Source of the DNA: Halostella limicola
Lineage (GTDB): Archaea > Halobacteriota > Halobacteria > Halobacteriales > Natronoarchaeaceae
Direction: 5' to 3'
DNA length: 64,000 nt
NCBI RefSeq assembly: GCF_003675875.1
Contig: NZ_RCDI01000002.1
Location: 994,786-1,058,785 of the forward strand
Numbering within the stretch: position 1 is the first letter of the stretch; every line of letters starts with the position of its first letter. The notes below the pieces were generated by a model. That model had not been told where the DNA came from, searched no databases, and worked only from the letters and a program-made list of their open reading frames with translations. The position numbers were made by a program, and so were the translations under genes. Below, piece by piece: positions 25,671 to 34,452 of this stretch.

Positions 25671-27229
25671 TCCTCGGCCTCGCGCAGTTCGAACTTCTGG
25701 ACCTTGCCGGTGGTCGTCCGCGGCAGTTCGTCGACGAACTCGACCTCGCGGGGGTGCTTGTACTCCGCGAGGTTGCTCAGGCAGTACTCCTTGATCTCCT
25801 CGGCGGTCACGTCCGCGTCCGGCGTCGGGACGATGAACGCCTTCACCGTCTCGCCGCGGCGCTCGTCCGGGATCCCCACGACGGCGGCGTCGGCGACGGC
25901 GTCGTGCTCGAACAGCAACTCCTCGACCTCCCGCGGGTAGACGTTGTACCCGCCGGTGACGATCATGTGCTTCTCGCGGTCGATGACGTAGAAGAAGCCG
26001 TCCTCGTCGTGGTACCCGATGTCGCCGGTGTGGAACCACCGCTTGCCGTCTTTCTCCGTGAACGCCTCCTCGTTGGCCTCCGGAAGCCCGGAGTAGCCTT
26101 TCATCACGTTCGGCCCGCTGACGACGATCTCGCCGGTGATATCGTCGAGATTCACGGACTCCTCGTCGACGGGACCCTCCTCGACCGGCGCCACCTCCTC
26201 GAAGTCCACGTCGACCACCATCGAGTCGACGCCCGGCAGCGTCTTGCCGATGCTGCCGACGCGGCGGCCCGCCTCGGGGCTGTTGAAGTGCGTGACCGGG
26301 CTGGTCTCGGTGAGGCCGTACCCCTCGTAGATCGTCGCGTCGTACAGCTCCTCGAACCGCCGGAGCACCTCCACGGGGATGCCGGCGCCGCCGACGCCGC
26401 AGAGCCGCAGCGACGAGAGGTCGAACGACTCGGCGTCTGGCTGGTTGATAATGTCGTTGTACATCGCCGGCACGCCGTGCATCAGCGTCAGCCCCTCGGA
26501 CTGGATGAGACCGACGGCCTGCTGGGCGTCCCACTCCGGGAGCGGGTAGTACGCGCCGCCGCTGAACAGCGTTGCGTTCATCACGACGGTCATCCCGTAG
26601 ATGTGAAACAGCGGGAGGACGCCGAGTTGCTTGTCGTCCGGACGGATCCCCTCGGGCACCAGGTCCGCGGCGACCTCCGCGTTCGACTTGAGGTTGTTGT
26701 GGGTCAGCTGGACGCCCTTCGGCTGACCGGTCGTCCCGCTCGTGTACGGCTGAACGGCGAGGTCGTCGTCGCCGCGCTCGACCGCGTCCTTGGTCCCCTC
26801 GGCGAGGAACTCCTCGAACGGCGTGCCCGTCTCCGCCTCGCCGCCGACCGTGATCAGGTGTTCCACCTCAGTCTCGTCGCGGACCTCCTCGACGAACGGC
26901 GCGAGGTCGGCCAGCGCCACGACCGCCTTGGCCCCGCTGTCGCCGAGCAGGTGACTGATCTCCCGCGACTTGTACTGCGGGTTCATCGGTACCACGACGC
27001 CGCCGGCCCGGAGCGTCCCGTGGAACGCGGTGACGAACTGCGGCAGGTTCGGCAGGTACACGCCGACCGCGTCGTCGGGTTCGATCCCGTGGTCGGCCAG
27101 CGCCTGCGCGAACTGTCCGGTGCGCTGCCAGAGCGCCCCGTAGGAGACGTCCGTCCCGTCGAAGTGGACGGCCGTCCCCTCCGGCCGCTCCTCCGCTACC
27201 GCGCCGACGTTCCTGACAAGATTTGTCAT
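25667..27229 (-). CDS. Long-chain acyl-CoA synthetase (AMP-forming)
   Basis: The 520-residue adenylate-forming enzyme has the P-loop-like YTSGTTGQPKGVQLTH (about residues 163-178), the motif YEGYGLTETSP (about 300), the WFHTGDIGYHDEDG segment (about 395-408) and a final catalytic Lys in TTGKVQKFEL (about 510). It activates a fatty or related carboxylic acid to its CoA thioester via an acyl-adenylate. The following gene, overlapping by 4 bases, is an enoyl-CoA hydratase, which supports a role in fatty-acid breakdown. AT-rich sequence at about 27255-27265 may hold the promoter. Confidence 0.93.
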   Translation of the reverse strand: MTNLVRNVGAVAEERPEGTAVHFDGTDVSYGALWQRTGQFAQALADHGIEPDDAVGVYLPNLPQFVTAFHGTLRAGGVVVPMNPQYKSREISHLLGDSGAKAVVALADLAPFVEEVRDETEVEHLITVGGEAETGTPFEEFLAEGTKDAVERGDDDLAVQPYTSGTTGQPKGVQLTHNNLKSNAEVAADLVPEGIRPDDKQLGVLPLFHIYGMTVVMNATLFSGGAYYPLPEWDAQQAVGLIQSEGLTLMHGVPAMYNDIINQPDAESFDLSSLRLCGVGGAGIPVEVLRRFEELYDATIYEGYGLTETSPVTHFNSPEAGRRVGSIGKTLPGVDSMVVDVDFEEVAPVEEGPVDEESVNLDDITGEIVVSGPNVMKGYSGLPEANEEAFTEKDGKRWFHTGDIGYHDEDGFFYVIDREKHMIVTGGYNVYPREVEELLFEHDAVADAAVVGIPDERRGETVKAFIVPTPDADVTAEEIKEYCLSNLAEYKHPREVEFVDELPRTTTGKVQKFELREAEE

Positions 27230-27347
27230 AGTCCATCGTGAACATGTGGGGCATGTCTATAAAACATTCCGCTCGTTGGGTGTTTCTGCCGATGCGGGGT
27301 CGACGTCGATCGCCGGGTCTTTTCACACCTCCGGCGACAGCGGTGGT

Positions 27348-28454
27348 ATGGACGACCGAGTGCACGAGCACGCCGAAGTGCTCGTCGACTGGAGCGCGCG
27401 CATCGAGGAGGGCGATGACGTCGTCGTCGACGTCGGCCCGGACGCCCACGACCTCGCCGTCGCGGTCGCCGAGAAGCTCGGCGAACGCGGGGCGAACCCC
27501 GTCACGCTGTACAGTTCCGGGGAGGTGACGCGGGCGTATCTCCGCGCCCACGGCGGCGACTTCGACGAGGACCCCGACCACAAGCTCGCGCTGATGGAGA
27601 ACGCCGACGCCGTCCTCTCGCTCGGCGGCGGGCGCAACACCGCCGCCACCGCGGACGTGCCGAGCGAACGCCGGCAGGCGAGTCGGAAGGCGGAGCGGGG
27701 CGTCCGCGAGGCGTACATGGACGCCGACTGGGTGTCGACGGTCCACCCCACGCGGTCGCTGGCCCAGCAGGCCGGGATGGCGTTCAAGGAGTACCAGGAC
27801 TTCGTCTACGACGCCGTGCTCCGCGACTGGGAGGAACTGGCGGAGGAGATGGCGAAGATGAAGGAAATCCTCGACGAGGGGAGCGAGGTCCGCCTCGTGA
27901 AGGAGGACACCGACCTCACGATGTCCATCGAGGGCCGTACCGCGGTCAACAGCGCGGCCTCCGTCGCGTACGACTCCCACAACCTCCCCAGCGGCGAGGT
28001 GTTCACCGCGCCGTACGACACGGAGGGCACCGTCTACTTCGACGTGCCGATGACGCTCCAGGGGTCCGCCGTCCGCGGCGTGCGCCTCACCTTCGAGGGC
28101 GGCGAGGTCGTCGACTACGCCGCGGAGCAGGGCGAGGCGGTCGTCGGCGACATCCTCGACACCGACGAGGGGGCGCGTCGGCTGGGCGAACTCGGCATCG
28201 GGATGAACCGCGGCATCGACCGCGTCACCGACAACATCCTCTTCGACGAGAAGATGGGCGACACGGTCCACCTCGCTCTCGGCCGGGCGTACGACAGCAA
28301 CCTCCCCGAAGGCGAGTCCGGCAACGACAGCGCCGTCCACGAGGACATGATCACCGACGTGAGCGAGGACTCCCGGCTCGAAGTCGACGGGGAAGTGGTC
28401 CAGCGCAACGGGACGTTCAGGTGGGAAGACGGGTTCGAAGAGAGCGAGGGCTGA
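27348..28454 (+). CDS. M29-family metallo-aminopeptidase
   Basis: The 368-residue protein matches the thermophilic aminopeptidase (AmpS/PepS, M29) family. There is an N-terminal domain followed by a metal-binding core with LPSGEVFTAPYDTEG (about residues 210-225; Glu ligand) and HLALGRAYDSN (about 307-317; His ligand), then HEDMITDV with His and Asp near 328-333. It should release N-terminal residues from peptides in the cytoplasm. The ATG at 27348 is chosen because upstream in-frame sequence is not acidic and runs through the promoter region of the divergent synthetase gene. Confidence 0.88.
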   Translation: MDDRVHEHAEVLVDWSARIEEGDDVVVDVGPDAHDLAVAVAEKLGERGANPVTLYSSGEVTRAYLRAHGGDFDEDPDHKLALMENADAVLSLGGGRNTAATADVPSERRQASRKAERGVREAYMDADWVSTVHPTRSLAQQAGMAFKEYQDFVYDAVLRDWEELAEEMAKMKEILDEGSEVRLVKEDTDLTMSIEGRTAVNSAASVAYDSHNLPSGEVFTAPYDTEGTVYFDVPMTLQGSAVRGVRLTFEGGEVVDYAAEQGEAVVGDILDTDEGARRLGELGIGMNRGIDRVTDNILFDEKMGDTVHLALGRAYDSNLPEGESGNDSAVHEDMITDVSEDSRLEVDGEVVQRNGTFRWEDGFEESEG

Positions 28455-28511
28455 GCGGAGCGTCGCGTGCGCCGCGGAGGAGGGACGAGCGGGCGGAGCG
28501 AGCGCGAACGA

Positions 28512-29288
28512 CTACGCGGACATCGTCTTCGGCCCGCGACGGACGGCGTTCACTGCCGCGCCAAGCAGTATCACGATGCTGCCGAAGTAGAGCCACGTGA
28601 CGAACAGCAGGACTGCACCGATGACGCCGTACGCCTGGTAGCTCCCCGCGTTGGCGGCGTAGATCCGGAAGCCGATCTGCAGGAGGACCCACCCGACGGC
28701 GGCGACCACCGTCCCGGGCAGCACCTCCTTCACCGACACCTCGACCGGCGGAAGCACGTAGTAGATGGGCAGGAAGGCGAGCGTCAGCACGGCCACCAGC
28801 ACCACCGTTCCGAGGACGTTGATGAACGGTATCTGGAGGTTCAGTATCGATAGCGCCGCACCGACCGCGACCACGAGGCCGACGGCGAGCGCGATGCCGA
28901 CCACGACGACGAGAGCGTCTTTAACCTGGTCCAGCAGGGAGGCTTCCATCTCGTCCGCGTACACCTCGTCGAACGCCTGGTCGAGGCCGCGGAAGAGCTT
29001 CAGGGCGCTCCAGGTTAGTGCGACGAACCCCACGATCGACGCTCCGGCTCGGCCGCTCGTGGCCGTCAGCGCCTGCGTCACGATGTCCTGCCCCGCGGAC
29101 GAGAGCTGCTGGCTGAGCATGCTGACCACGCGTTCGGCCAGCGCCTGTCCGCCCACGAACGACGCGACCGCGACCGCCAACAACACTATCGGAATTATCG
29201 ATACGAACGCGTAGTAGGCGATCCCCGCCGCCAGATAGGTCAGGTTCCGATCCCGCGCGAGGTCGATGACGGAGCGAGCGGTTGACAC
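28512..29288 (-). CDS. YihY/UPF0761-family inner membrane protein
   Basis: The 258-residue membrane protein has about six helices and the family features LTYLAAGIAYYAFVSIIP at residues 16-33, the long amphipathic stretch near 90-120 (LKLFRGLDQAFDEVYAD), and the C-terminal AYGVIGAVLLFVTWLYF. Older annotation called this family ribonuclease BN, which is incorrect for the membrane protein. Function is unknown, possibly transport. The start is GTG at 29288; no closer ATG fits the conserved N-terminus. Confidence 0.88.
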   Translation of the reverse strand: MSTARSVIDLARDRNLTYLAAGIAYYAFVSIIPIVLLAVAVASFVGGQALAERVVSMLSQQLSSAGQDIVTQALTATSGRAGASIVGFVALTWSALKLFRGLDQAFDEVYADEMEASLLDQVKDALVVVVGIALAVGLVVAVGAALSILNLQIPFINVLGTVVLVAVLTLAFLPIYYVLPPVEVSVKEVLPGTVVAAVGWVLLQIGFRIYAANAGSYQAYGVIGAVLLFVTWLYFGSIVILLGAAVNAVRRGPKTMSA

Positions 29289-29337
29289 GCGCGCTGTACA
29301 ACGTCCACGGGGTCGTTCGTTTGGTTCTAAGGCCGTG

Positions 29338-30324
29338 TTACCGCCACCACTCGCCCCGGCGGTCGTCGCCCTCGGCGTCGCGGAAGGGAGAGGGCCACTC
29401 CGCCTCCTCGGTGAAGCCGAAGCCGTACCCGAGCCAGTACCCCGCGTGCCAGCCGACCGCCTCGGTGTCGACGCCCGACACCGTGATCCGCAGGCGGTCG
29501 TAGCGCTCCAGTTCGCCGTCCTCGTCCACGTCGACGCCGCCACGCGTGCCGCAGGAGCCCGTGCCGTCGTCGCAGGGCAACTCGTCGGCGAAGTCGATCA
29601 CCACGTCCGCCGCCGACCGGTTCTCGACGAGGCGGAACGAGACGTTCTCAGGCACCGTGCCCTCGGCGCCGCCCTCGTAGTAGTCGAGGGCGCGGCGGAC
29701 CTGCTCGCGCGCGCCGTCGGGGTCCGACGCGTTCTCGGCGTCGACGGCGACGGTGAGCGTCGAGTCGTTCCACGGGAGCGCGCGTTCGGTCGCGTTCGGT
29801 TTCGGAACCGTCGCGAGCGTCGTCTCGTGGGCCATCACGTCCTGCGGGTCGTCGTCGTGGGTGAGCCCCAGGACGTGGCCGAACTCGTGTTTCGTCACGA
29901 ACACCGCCGAGTCGTTCGAGAGGTCCGACTGCACCTCGACCGTGAGCGGCGCGTCGACCCGGTCGTCGGCCGACAGCCGCGGCGCGCAGCCGGCCGGACC
30001 CTGCACGTCGCCGCACTCCCCGACCTCCGGAACGAAGTCGACGACGAGGTCGGGGTCTTCCGCGTCGGGCCTCAGGACGAACTCCGCGTCGTACGTCGCG
30101 TACTCGCTCCCGTTGGCCTCCCAGTACTCGATGGCCTCTCGAACGAAGGACGTGTAGTTCCGATCGCCGTGGCCGTCGACGGCGACGACGATCGGTCCGT
30201 CGCCCCACGCGTCCGCCGTCGATCCCTCGCTCTCGAAGTCCGTCACGTCCCCGACGCCGGCGACGCAGCCCGCGAGAACGATCACGAGAGCGAGGGCCCA
30301 GGCCCGATGCATCTGACGAGCCAT
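29338..30324 (-). CDS. Secreted lipoprotein with metzincin-type protease motif
   Basis: The 328-residue protein has a short N-terminal hydrophobic segment ending in a lipobox with Cys20 (VLAGC), so it is predicted to be anchored outside the cell. The zinc motif HEFGHVLGLTH (His146 to His156) is the complete HExxHxxGxxH signature of metzincins, followed eight residues later by a Met in DPQDVMAH that fits the Met-turn. It is therefore probably a matrixin-like protease. Two Cys pairs in the chain may form disulphides. The sequence after residue 185 is acidic, Asn-rich, and looks like a second small domain. It lies directly downstream of the RNase P RNA gene on the same strand. Confidence 0.85.
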   Translation of the reverse strand: MARQMHRAWALALVIVLAGCVAGVGDVTDFESEGSTADAWGDGPIVVAVDGHGDRNYTSFVREAIEYWEANGSEYATYDAEFVLRPDAEDPDLVVDFVPEVGECGDVQGPAGCAPRLSADDRVDAPLTVEVQSDLSNDSAVFVTKHEFGHVLGLTHDDDPQDVMAHETTLATVPKPNATERALPWNDSTLTVAVDAENASDPDGAREQVRRALDYYEGGAEGTVPENVSFRLVENRSAADVVIDFADELPCDDGTGSCGTRGGVDVDEDGELERYDRLRITVSGVDTEAVGWHAGYWLGYGFGFTEEAEWPSPFRDAEGDDRRGEWWR

Positions 30325-30370
30325 AAAACGCTCTCCGATATGAACCTTGTCGCTCCGCACGGAAACTGGC

Positions 30371-30779
30371 AGAGAGGAGTAAGCCCCCTTCTGTTCGGTC
30401 CGGCATTCGGCTGAGCGTCCGCGCCGCGTCCGGGCTACCTTGTGGCGCGGACTTGCACCGGTGAGGTTTCGCCGTTCCATCGCTCCTCGGCCCAGGGGAC
30501 GGCGTGTGCCGCCCGGAGCGCGGTCGCAATTGCGACCGCGCGGCCCTCGGCGGGTTAGCTCCCCTCCCTTGCGGTCGGGTTCGCGCGCCTCATCGGTCGG
30601 GCCGAGACGTGTCGTTTCTGTTCCAGAGCCAGCGGTCTCCCGCTCCGGACTTGCGTCCGGTCACCTGCCCAGACGGTGGGGGGACTTTCCTCGCGGGCGC
30701 GGGTCGCCCCGAGGGGCGATCCCGCGTCGTGCGAACGGGTCGTTTCCGACCCGAACGCCGCGGCGGCCGGACTCTCTCT
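30371..30779 (-). ncRNA. rnpB: RNase P RNA
   Basis: Read on the minus strand, the transcript has the conserved CR-I block GAGGAAAGTCCCCCC near its 5' part (30679-30693). Its 3' block is ACCGAACAGAAGGGGGCTTA (30380-30399), the universal ACAGAA...GGCTTA signature of RNase P RNA. AGAGAG at the 5' end (30772-30779) pairs with CTCTCT at the 3' end (30371-30376), forming helix P1. The region between is rich in strong hairpins, e.g. CGGTCGCAATTGCGACCG. Total length of about 410 nt is normal for archaea. A TATA-like CTTAACC lies about 25-30 bases upstream, near 30805-30813. Confidence 0.93.
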
Positions 30780-31089
30780 ACCGGTTTTACCTAGGTCGCT
30801 CCCGTGGTTAAGTGGATCGGTCACCCCTTCGCCCGAGTGCGGGTAGCAAGAGATTACCCGCAGTAGTGAAGCGTTTCTCTCCTGATACGCGGGTAACGGT
30901 GGCTTTCCCAGCCGGTGCTCTGGCGGATGCGGTGGCGTCGGAGAGAGGTGTATCGACGGCGTCGCGCCGCCGCCGAAACGGGTTGGGAAAGCCGAACGTT
31001 CTCGTTTCGGACCCTCTATCGGTCGAATTATGTAATCTCTGACCGGTAGAAGGGAAGGGTTGAAGGTCGTCCTACCCCTTGGGAGTTGT
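30780..31089. other. 310-base spacer with nested inverted repeats
   Basis: The stretch between rnpB and the AMMECR1 gene has no supported protein gene. It holds the rnpB promoter on the left. GCGGGTA occurs at 30839 and 30889, with its inverse TACCCGC at 30855. GGCTTTCCCA (30901-30910) pairs with TGGGAAAGCC (30984-30993), enclosing GGCGG/CCGCC and CGTCG/CGACG in nested order. A folded RNA or several regulator sites are possible. The bases from about 31000 are AT-richer and probably include the AMMECR1 promoter. Confidence 0.5.
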
Positions 31090-31692
31090 ATGTCTCAGGT
31101 ACAGAGCGTCGATCTCTCGTACGAAGACGGCGCCCGAGCGGTCGAACTGGCGCGGGAAGCCGTCGAATCGTACGTTCGCAACGGACAACGTGAGCAGCCG
31201 GGCAGCATGCGCGACGCCTTCTACGCGCGCACCGGCGCGTTCATTCGTCTGGAGTCGACGCGGGGGCGGGGGAGCCTTCGAGGGTGTTCCGGCGGGTATC
31301 AGGAAGACGACCAGCTCGGCCACGTCATCGTCGACTCCGCCATCCGCGCCGCGAGCGACGACTCCTGCGGATCGGAGGTGACACCCGCGGAGCTGTCGAA
31401 CCTCACCGTCTCCGTCTGTGCGGTCCGTAACGTCGTGCTGACCGACGACCCCGTCGCCGATATGGATCTCGGCACCCACGGCGTCGCGGTCGACGCCGGC
31501 GGCGACAGCGGCTGGCTCTACCCGACGGTCCCCGTCGAGAACGACTGGTCCGAGGCCGAGTACCTCGCGCGCGTCTGCCGCAAGGCCGGCCTCAACCCCA
31601 CCGCCTGGCAGGACGACGACGTGATGGTGACGCTGTTCGAGGGCCAGATCTTCCGCGAGCGCGAGCCCGAAGGCAGCATCGAGGAGCTGTAA
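31090..31692 (+). CDS. AMMECR1-domain protein (TIGR00296 type)
   Basis: The 200-residue protein belongs to the AMMECR1 family, conserved from archaea to humans. The family core is RGSLRGCSGGYQ (about residues 58-69), which contains the hallmark LRGC, and VSVCAVRNV and THGVAVDAGGDSGWLYP follow. The biochemical function is not established; a link to RNA or protein modification has been proposed because of neighbourhood in other archaea. The start at ATG 31090 gives MSQVQSVDLSYEDG, typical for haloarchaeal members; GGGAG lies 5 bases upstream. Confidence 0.9.
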   Translation: MSQVQSVDLSYEDGARAVELAREAVESYVRNGQREQPGSMRDAFYARTGAFIRLESTRGRGSLRGCSGGYQEDDQLGHVIVDSAIRAASDDSCGSEVTPAELSNLTVSVCAVRNVVLTDDPVADMDLGTHGVAVDAGGDSGWLYPTVPVENDWSEAEYLARVCRKAGLNPTAWQDDDVMVTLFEGQIFREREPEGSIEEL

Positions 31693-31714
31693 GACGACCT
31701 TTTACGCTGCGTGT

Positions 31715-31750
31715 TTGCGAACGGTCCGCCAGCGGCGGACACGTTCGCAA
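31715..31750 (+). terminator. Long hairpin after the AMMECR1 gene
   Basis: TTGCGAACG-GTCCGCC pairs with GGCGGAC-CGTTCGCAA, giving a 16-pair stem with loop AGC and one bulged A. It begins 23 bases after the stop codon. A CCTTTTAC run precedes it at about 31698. It could mark transcript termination or processing between the convergent genes at 31692 and 31919. The rest of the 226-base spacer has only repetitive CTTCGC/GCGCTACGC sequence. Confidence 0.5.
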
Positions 31751-31918
31751 GAGTCGGCAAAAGCTCCACCAGAATCACTCCTCCTTCACTTCGCTACGCT
31801 CCGTTCAGTCGTCGGACCGATCGTTCGCTCTTCGCGGCGCTACGCGCCGCGTCCGTTCACTCGCGGGTGCAGTGCTTGCGGGACAGCCTGCGCTCCCGGC
31901 CCTCGTGATGGACTCTCC

Positions 31919-33067
31919 TCACTCGAAACCGACCTGCTCGGCGTCGGCCTGCGCTCGCGCCGCCGCCTCGTCGATGTCGAACTCGCGGACGATCTCGCCG
32001 TCGCGGACGAGCGGCTTCAGGAGCGCCTCGCCGTCCTCCGGGCCGTCCCGGTTCGCGAGGCCGACGTGGTGGGTACCGTCCGGCGTCCGGTACACGTCCT
32101 TCACGCCCGAGAGCTTGCCGCGCTTGGCGATCGGCTCGCCGTCGACCTCCACGATGTCGAGGCCGAAGTCGAGCGGGTCGGCGTCCGTGACGTAGCTCCC
32201 GATGCCGAAGCCGTCGGCCACGTCCCGGAGGTTGCGCAGTTCGACGGGCGTCAGCCCGCCGGAGAGGAAGATGCCGACGTCCTCGCGGCCGCGGGCGTCG
32301 AGCTCCCAGCGCACCTCGCGGACGATGTGTCGGAAGTCGCCGCGGCGCGACCCCGTCGTGTCGAGGCGAACGCTGTCGAGGGCGTCGCCCAGCGTCTCTG
32401 CGGCGCGGATCGTCTCGTCTTTCTCGTCGGTGAAGGTGTCACAGAGCGCGACGCGGGGGACGTCCTCGTCGACGGCCTCGTCGAACGCCGCCCACGCCGC
32501 CTCCTGCTGGCCGCGGCCGAAGCAGATGATCAGGGCGTGGGGCATCGTGCCGCCGGCCTCGCGGCCTAACACCTCGCCGGCGGCGACGTGGGAGAAGCCG
32601 TCGAGGCCGGCGATCAGGCCGGCGCGCTCGACGACGGGGGTGATCGCGGGGTGGACGTGGCGCGCGCCGAACGAGAGGACGAGCGACTCCGGCGCGGCCT
32701 TCCGTGCGCGCAGCGCGTTCGTCGTGAACGCGCTCGCCTGCGAGAGAAAGCCAAGCAGGGAGGTCTCGAAGCGCGCGAACTCCAGATACGCCCCCTCGAT
32801 GCGGAGGACGGGACCGCCGTCGAACAGCTGTCCCTCGGCCAGCGCGTCCACGTCGACGGCCCGCCCCTCGAACAGGTGCGCGACGTCCTTGACGCCGCCG
32901 AAGACCTCGAACTCGCCGGTCGGGAACTGGTCGGCCGTCACCTCGGCGACGACGTGCGGGTTCCTGTCGGCGTGTTCGAGCGTCCGCTCCGTGCGCTCGA
33001 AGTAGGCGTCAGTCGCCGTGCCGTCGAGGACGGCCTCTGCCGACACCGTGTCGAACGGGTTCGTCAT
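31919..33067 (-). CDS. pncB: Nicotinate phosphoribosyltransferase family protein
   Basis: The 382-residue enzyme of the type II phosphoribosyltransferase family makes nicotinate mononucleotide from nicotinate and PRPP for NAD salvage. Family features are the N-terminal GTATDAYFERTERTL, LSFGARHVHPA (about residues 130-140), the VALCDTFTDEKDE stretch (about 207-219), DTTGSRRGDFRHIV and SGGLTPVELRNL (about 268-279). A nicotinamidase-like enzyme is encoded 3.2 kb to the right, completing the salvage route. It is on the same strand as the two surface protease genes upstream, 30 bases away, though a functional link is not evident. Confidence 0.9.
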   Translation of the reverse strand: MTNPFDTVSAEAVLDGTATDAYFERTERTLEHADRNPHVVAEVTADQFPTGEFEVFGGVKDVAHLFEGRAVDVDALAEGQLFDGGPVLRIEGAYLEFARFETSLLGFLSQASAFTTNALRARKAAPESLVLSFGARHVHPAITPVVERAGLIAGLDGFSHVAAGEVLGREAGGTMPHALIICFGRGQQEAAWAAFDEAVDEDVPRVALCDTFTDEKDETIRAAETLGDALDSVRLDTTGSRRGDFRHIVREVRWELDARGREDVGIFLSGGLTPVELRNLRDVADGFGIGSYVTDADPLDFGLDIVEVDGEPIAKRGKLSGVKDVYRTPDGTHHVGLANRDGPEDGEALLKPLVRDGEIVREFDIDEAAARAQADAEQVGFE

Positions 33068-33097
33068 ACCGGCGATAGCCCGCCGACTTCGAAAAAG

Positions 33098-34414
33098 CTA
33101 CTCGTTGCGGCTCGCGTGGACGCCGTCTACGTCCTCGACCGTCGGCGCGTTGACGACCTCGACGGTGCGCCCGTCGCGGACGACCCGGAACGCGTCGTCG
33201 AACGCGCTCTCCTCGGGGACGCGGTAGGTGTTCTCGCCGACTGCCTCGGCGCCGTGCTCGTCAAGTAGTTCGAGGTACGCCGCCCGGAACTCGCGGGCGT
33301 CCTCGACGGTGTCCCACTTCGTCCGGAACACGTACCCCCTGTCGTCGCCGTTCCGGTAAGGGACGACCCGGTCGCCGGCCCACCCATCGGTGATCGGGTG
33401 GGAGTAGTTGTACCGCCGCTCGTCGGACCGGAGGTGGTCCTCGGGGATCACGCCGTTCTGCCAGAACGTCGCGTACAGCGCCCCCTCGCCGAGCGTCTCG
33501 CCGCCGCGGTCGAAGCGCTCCCAGTCGTCGGACGACCGGTCGGGAACCGTCACGTTCGCGGGCGTCTCGTCGGGATACCGCTCGGGGTGGATCACCTGCT
33601 CGGTGCTCGCCGGGTAGTCCTCGAACGCGTCGTCGACGGCGTCCCACCCGCCGCGGTCGCGCAGGTCGCCGACCAGTTCCGGCCCCTCCGAGTACGGCAG
33701 GTACGTGACGAGGAAGAGCCCCCGGTTGTACGACCGGTCGCTCGCCGTGCGGGGGACCTGCTCGATGCAGTCCCACTCCGCCTCGCAGCGCTCCTGGTAC
33801 CGGTCCATCACGTAGTTCGCGTCGCCCTCGACGACCGACGTGACGGCCTTGCGCCCGTCGAAACTGCTCCGACGCTCCCCGAGGTTGAGCTGCTGGGCCT
33901 GGAGCGCGTGGACGAGTTCGTGCACCAGCGTCGCGCGGTCGACCGCCACCGCGTCGGGGTCGTCGGCGACGAGGACGATCTGACCGCCGGCGTAGTACCC
34001 GGTGACGGACCCGCCGTACACCTCGCCGAACGCCTCGCCGGCGGTCGTCTCCTCGCCGACGAGAAACGCCGCCTCCCACACCTGGTCGTCCCACTCGCCG
34101 TAGCTCCGGCCGAGGCCGCCGCCGGAGCGGAACTCCTCCCGCGAGACCACCTGGACGGACACCGAGTCGGTGAACTCCAGGCCGCGGATGACCTCTATCC
34201 GCGCCATCGCGCGCGAAGTGACCGCGCGCAGTTCCGAGCGGTTCGCGCCGTCGCTCGCGTCGACCGCGACGCTGCTGTTGTGCCAGTAGCCGTCCTCCCA
34301 GCCGAGGGGGTCCTCGTCGTGGTCCGGCGGGGCCGCCGGGCCGGTCGTTCCGGTCGGGGCGGTACAGCCGGCGATAGCGAGCAAGCAGACGACGGCCAGC
34401 GCTCGGAGACGCAT
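33098..34414 (-). CDS. Hvo_1808-family surface lipoprotein with HExxH motif
   Basis: The 438-residue secreted protein has a signal peptide ending in lipobox Cys17 (IAGC). The family-typical GWEDGYWHNSSVAVDASDG follows near residues 38-56, then a putative zinc-protease motif HELVHALQ (about residues 164-171) and a downstream EGDANYVMDRY segment that would supply the third ligand. Cys residues near 210-220 (RCEAEWDCIEQ) may form a disulphide. Haloarchaea carry several such surface proteins, of unproven activity. It lies 38 bases downstream of a paralogue of the same family, with the same overall order of motifs, and so is a tandem duplicate. Confidence 0.87.
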   Translation of the reverse strand: MRLRALAVVCLLAIAGCTAPTGTTGPAAPPDHDEDPLGWEDGYWHNSSVAVDASDGANRSELRAVTSRAMARIEVIRGLEFTDSVSVQVVSREEFRSGGGLGRSYGEWDDQVWEAAFLVGEETTAGEAFGEVYGGSVTGYYAGGQIVLVADDPDAVAVDRATLVHELVHALQAQQLNLGERRSSFDGRKAVTSVVEGDANYVMDRYQERCEAEWDCIEQVPRTASDRSYNRGLFLVTYLPYSEGPELVGDLRDRGGWDAVDDAFEDYPASTEQVIHPERYPDETPANVTVPDRSSDDWERFDRGGETLGEGALYATFWQNGVIPEDHLRSDERRYNYSHPITDGWAGDRVVPYRNGDDRGYVFRTKWDTVEDAREFRAAYLELLDEHGAEAVGENTYRVPEESAFDDAFRVVRDGRTVEVVNAPTVEDVDGVHASRNE

Positions 34415-34452
34415 CGTGCCTACGGGAGGCCCGCGAGAAAATAAAGGTGGGC

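Noticed and set aside
30440-30811. Forward frames of 123 and 96 codons at 30.4-30.8 kb
   Set aside because: They lie antisense to the RNase P RNA, whose conserved blocks are clear; the translations are Arg/Pro-rich.
30812-31042. 76-codon forward frame between rnpB and AMMECR1
   Set aside because: It covers the nested inverted repeats, lacks acidic composition and has no visible promoter or motif.
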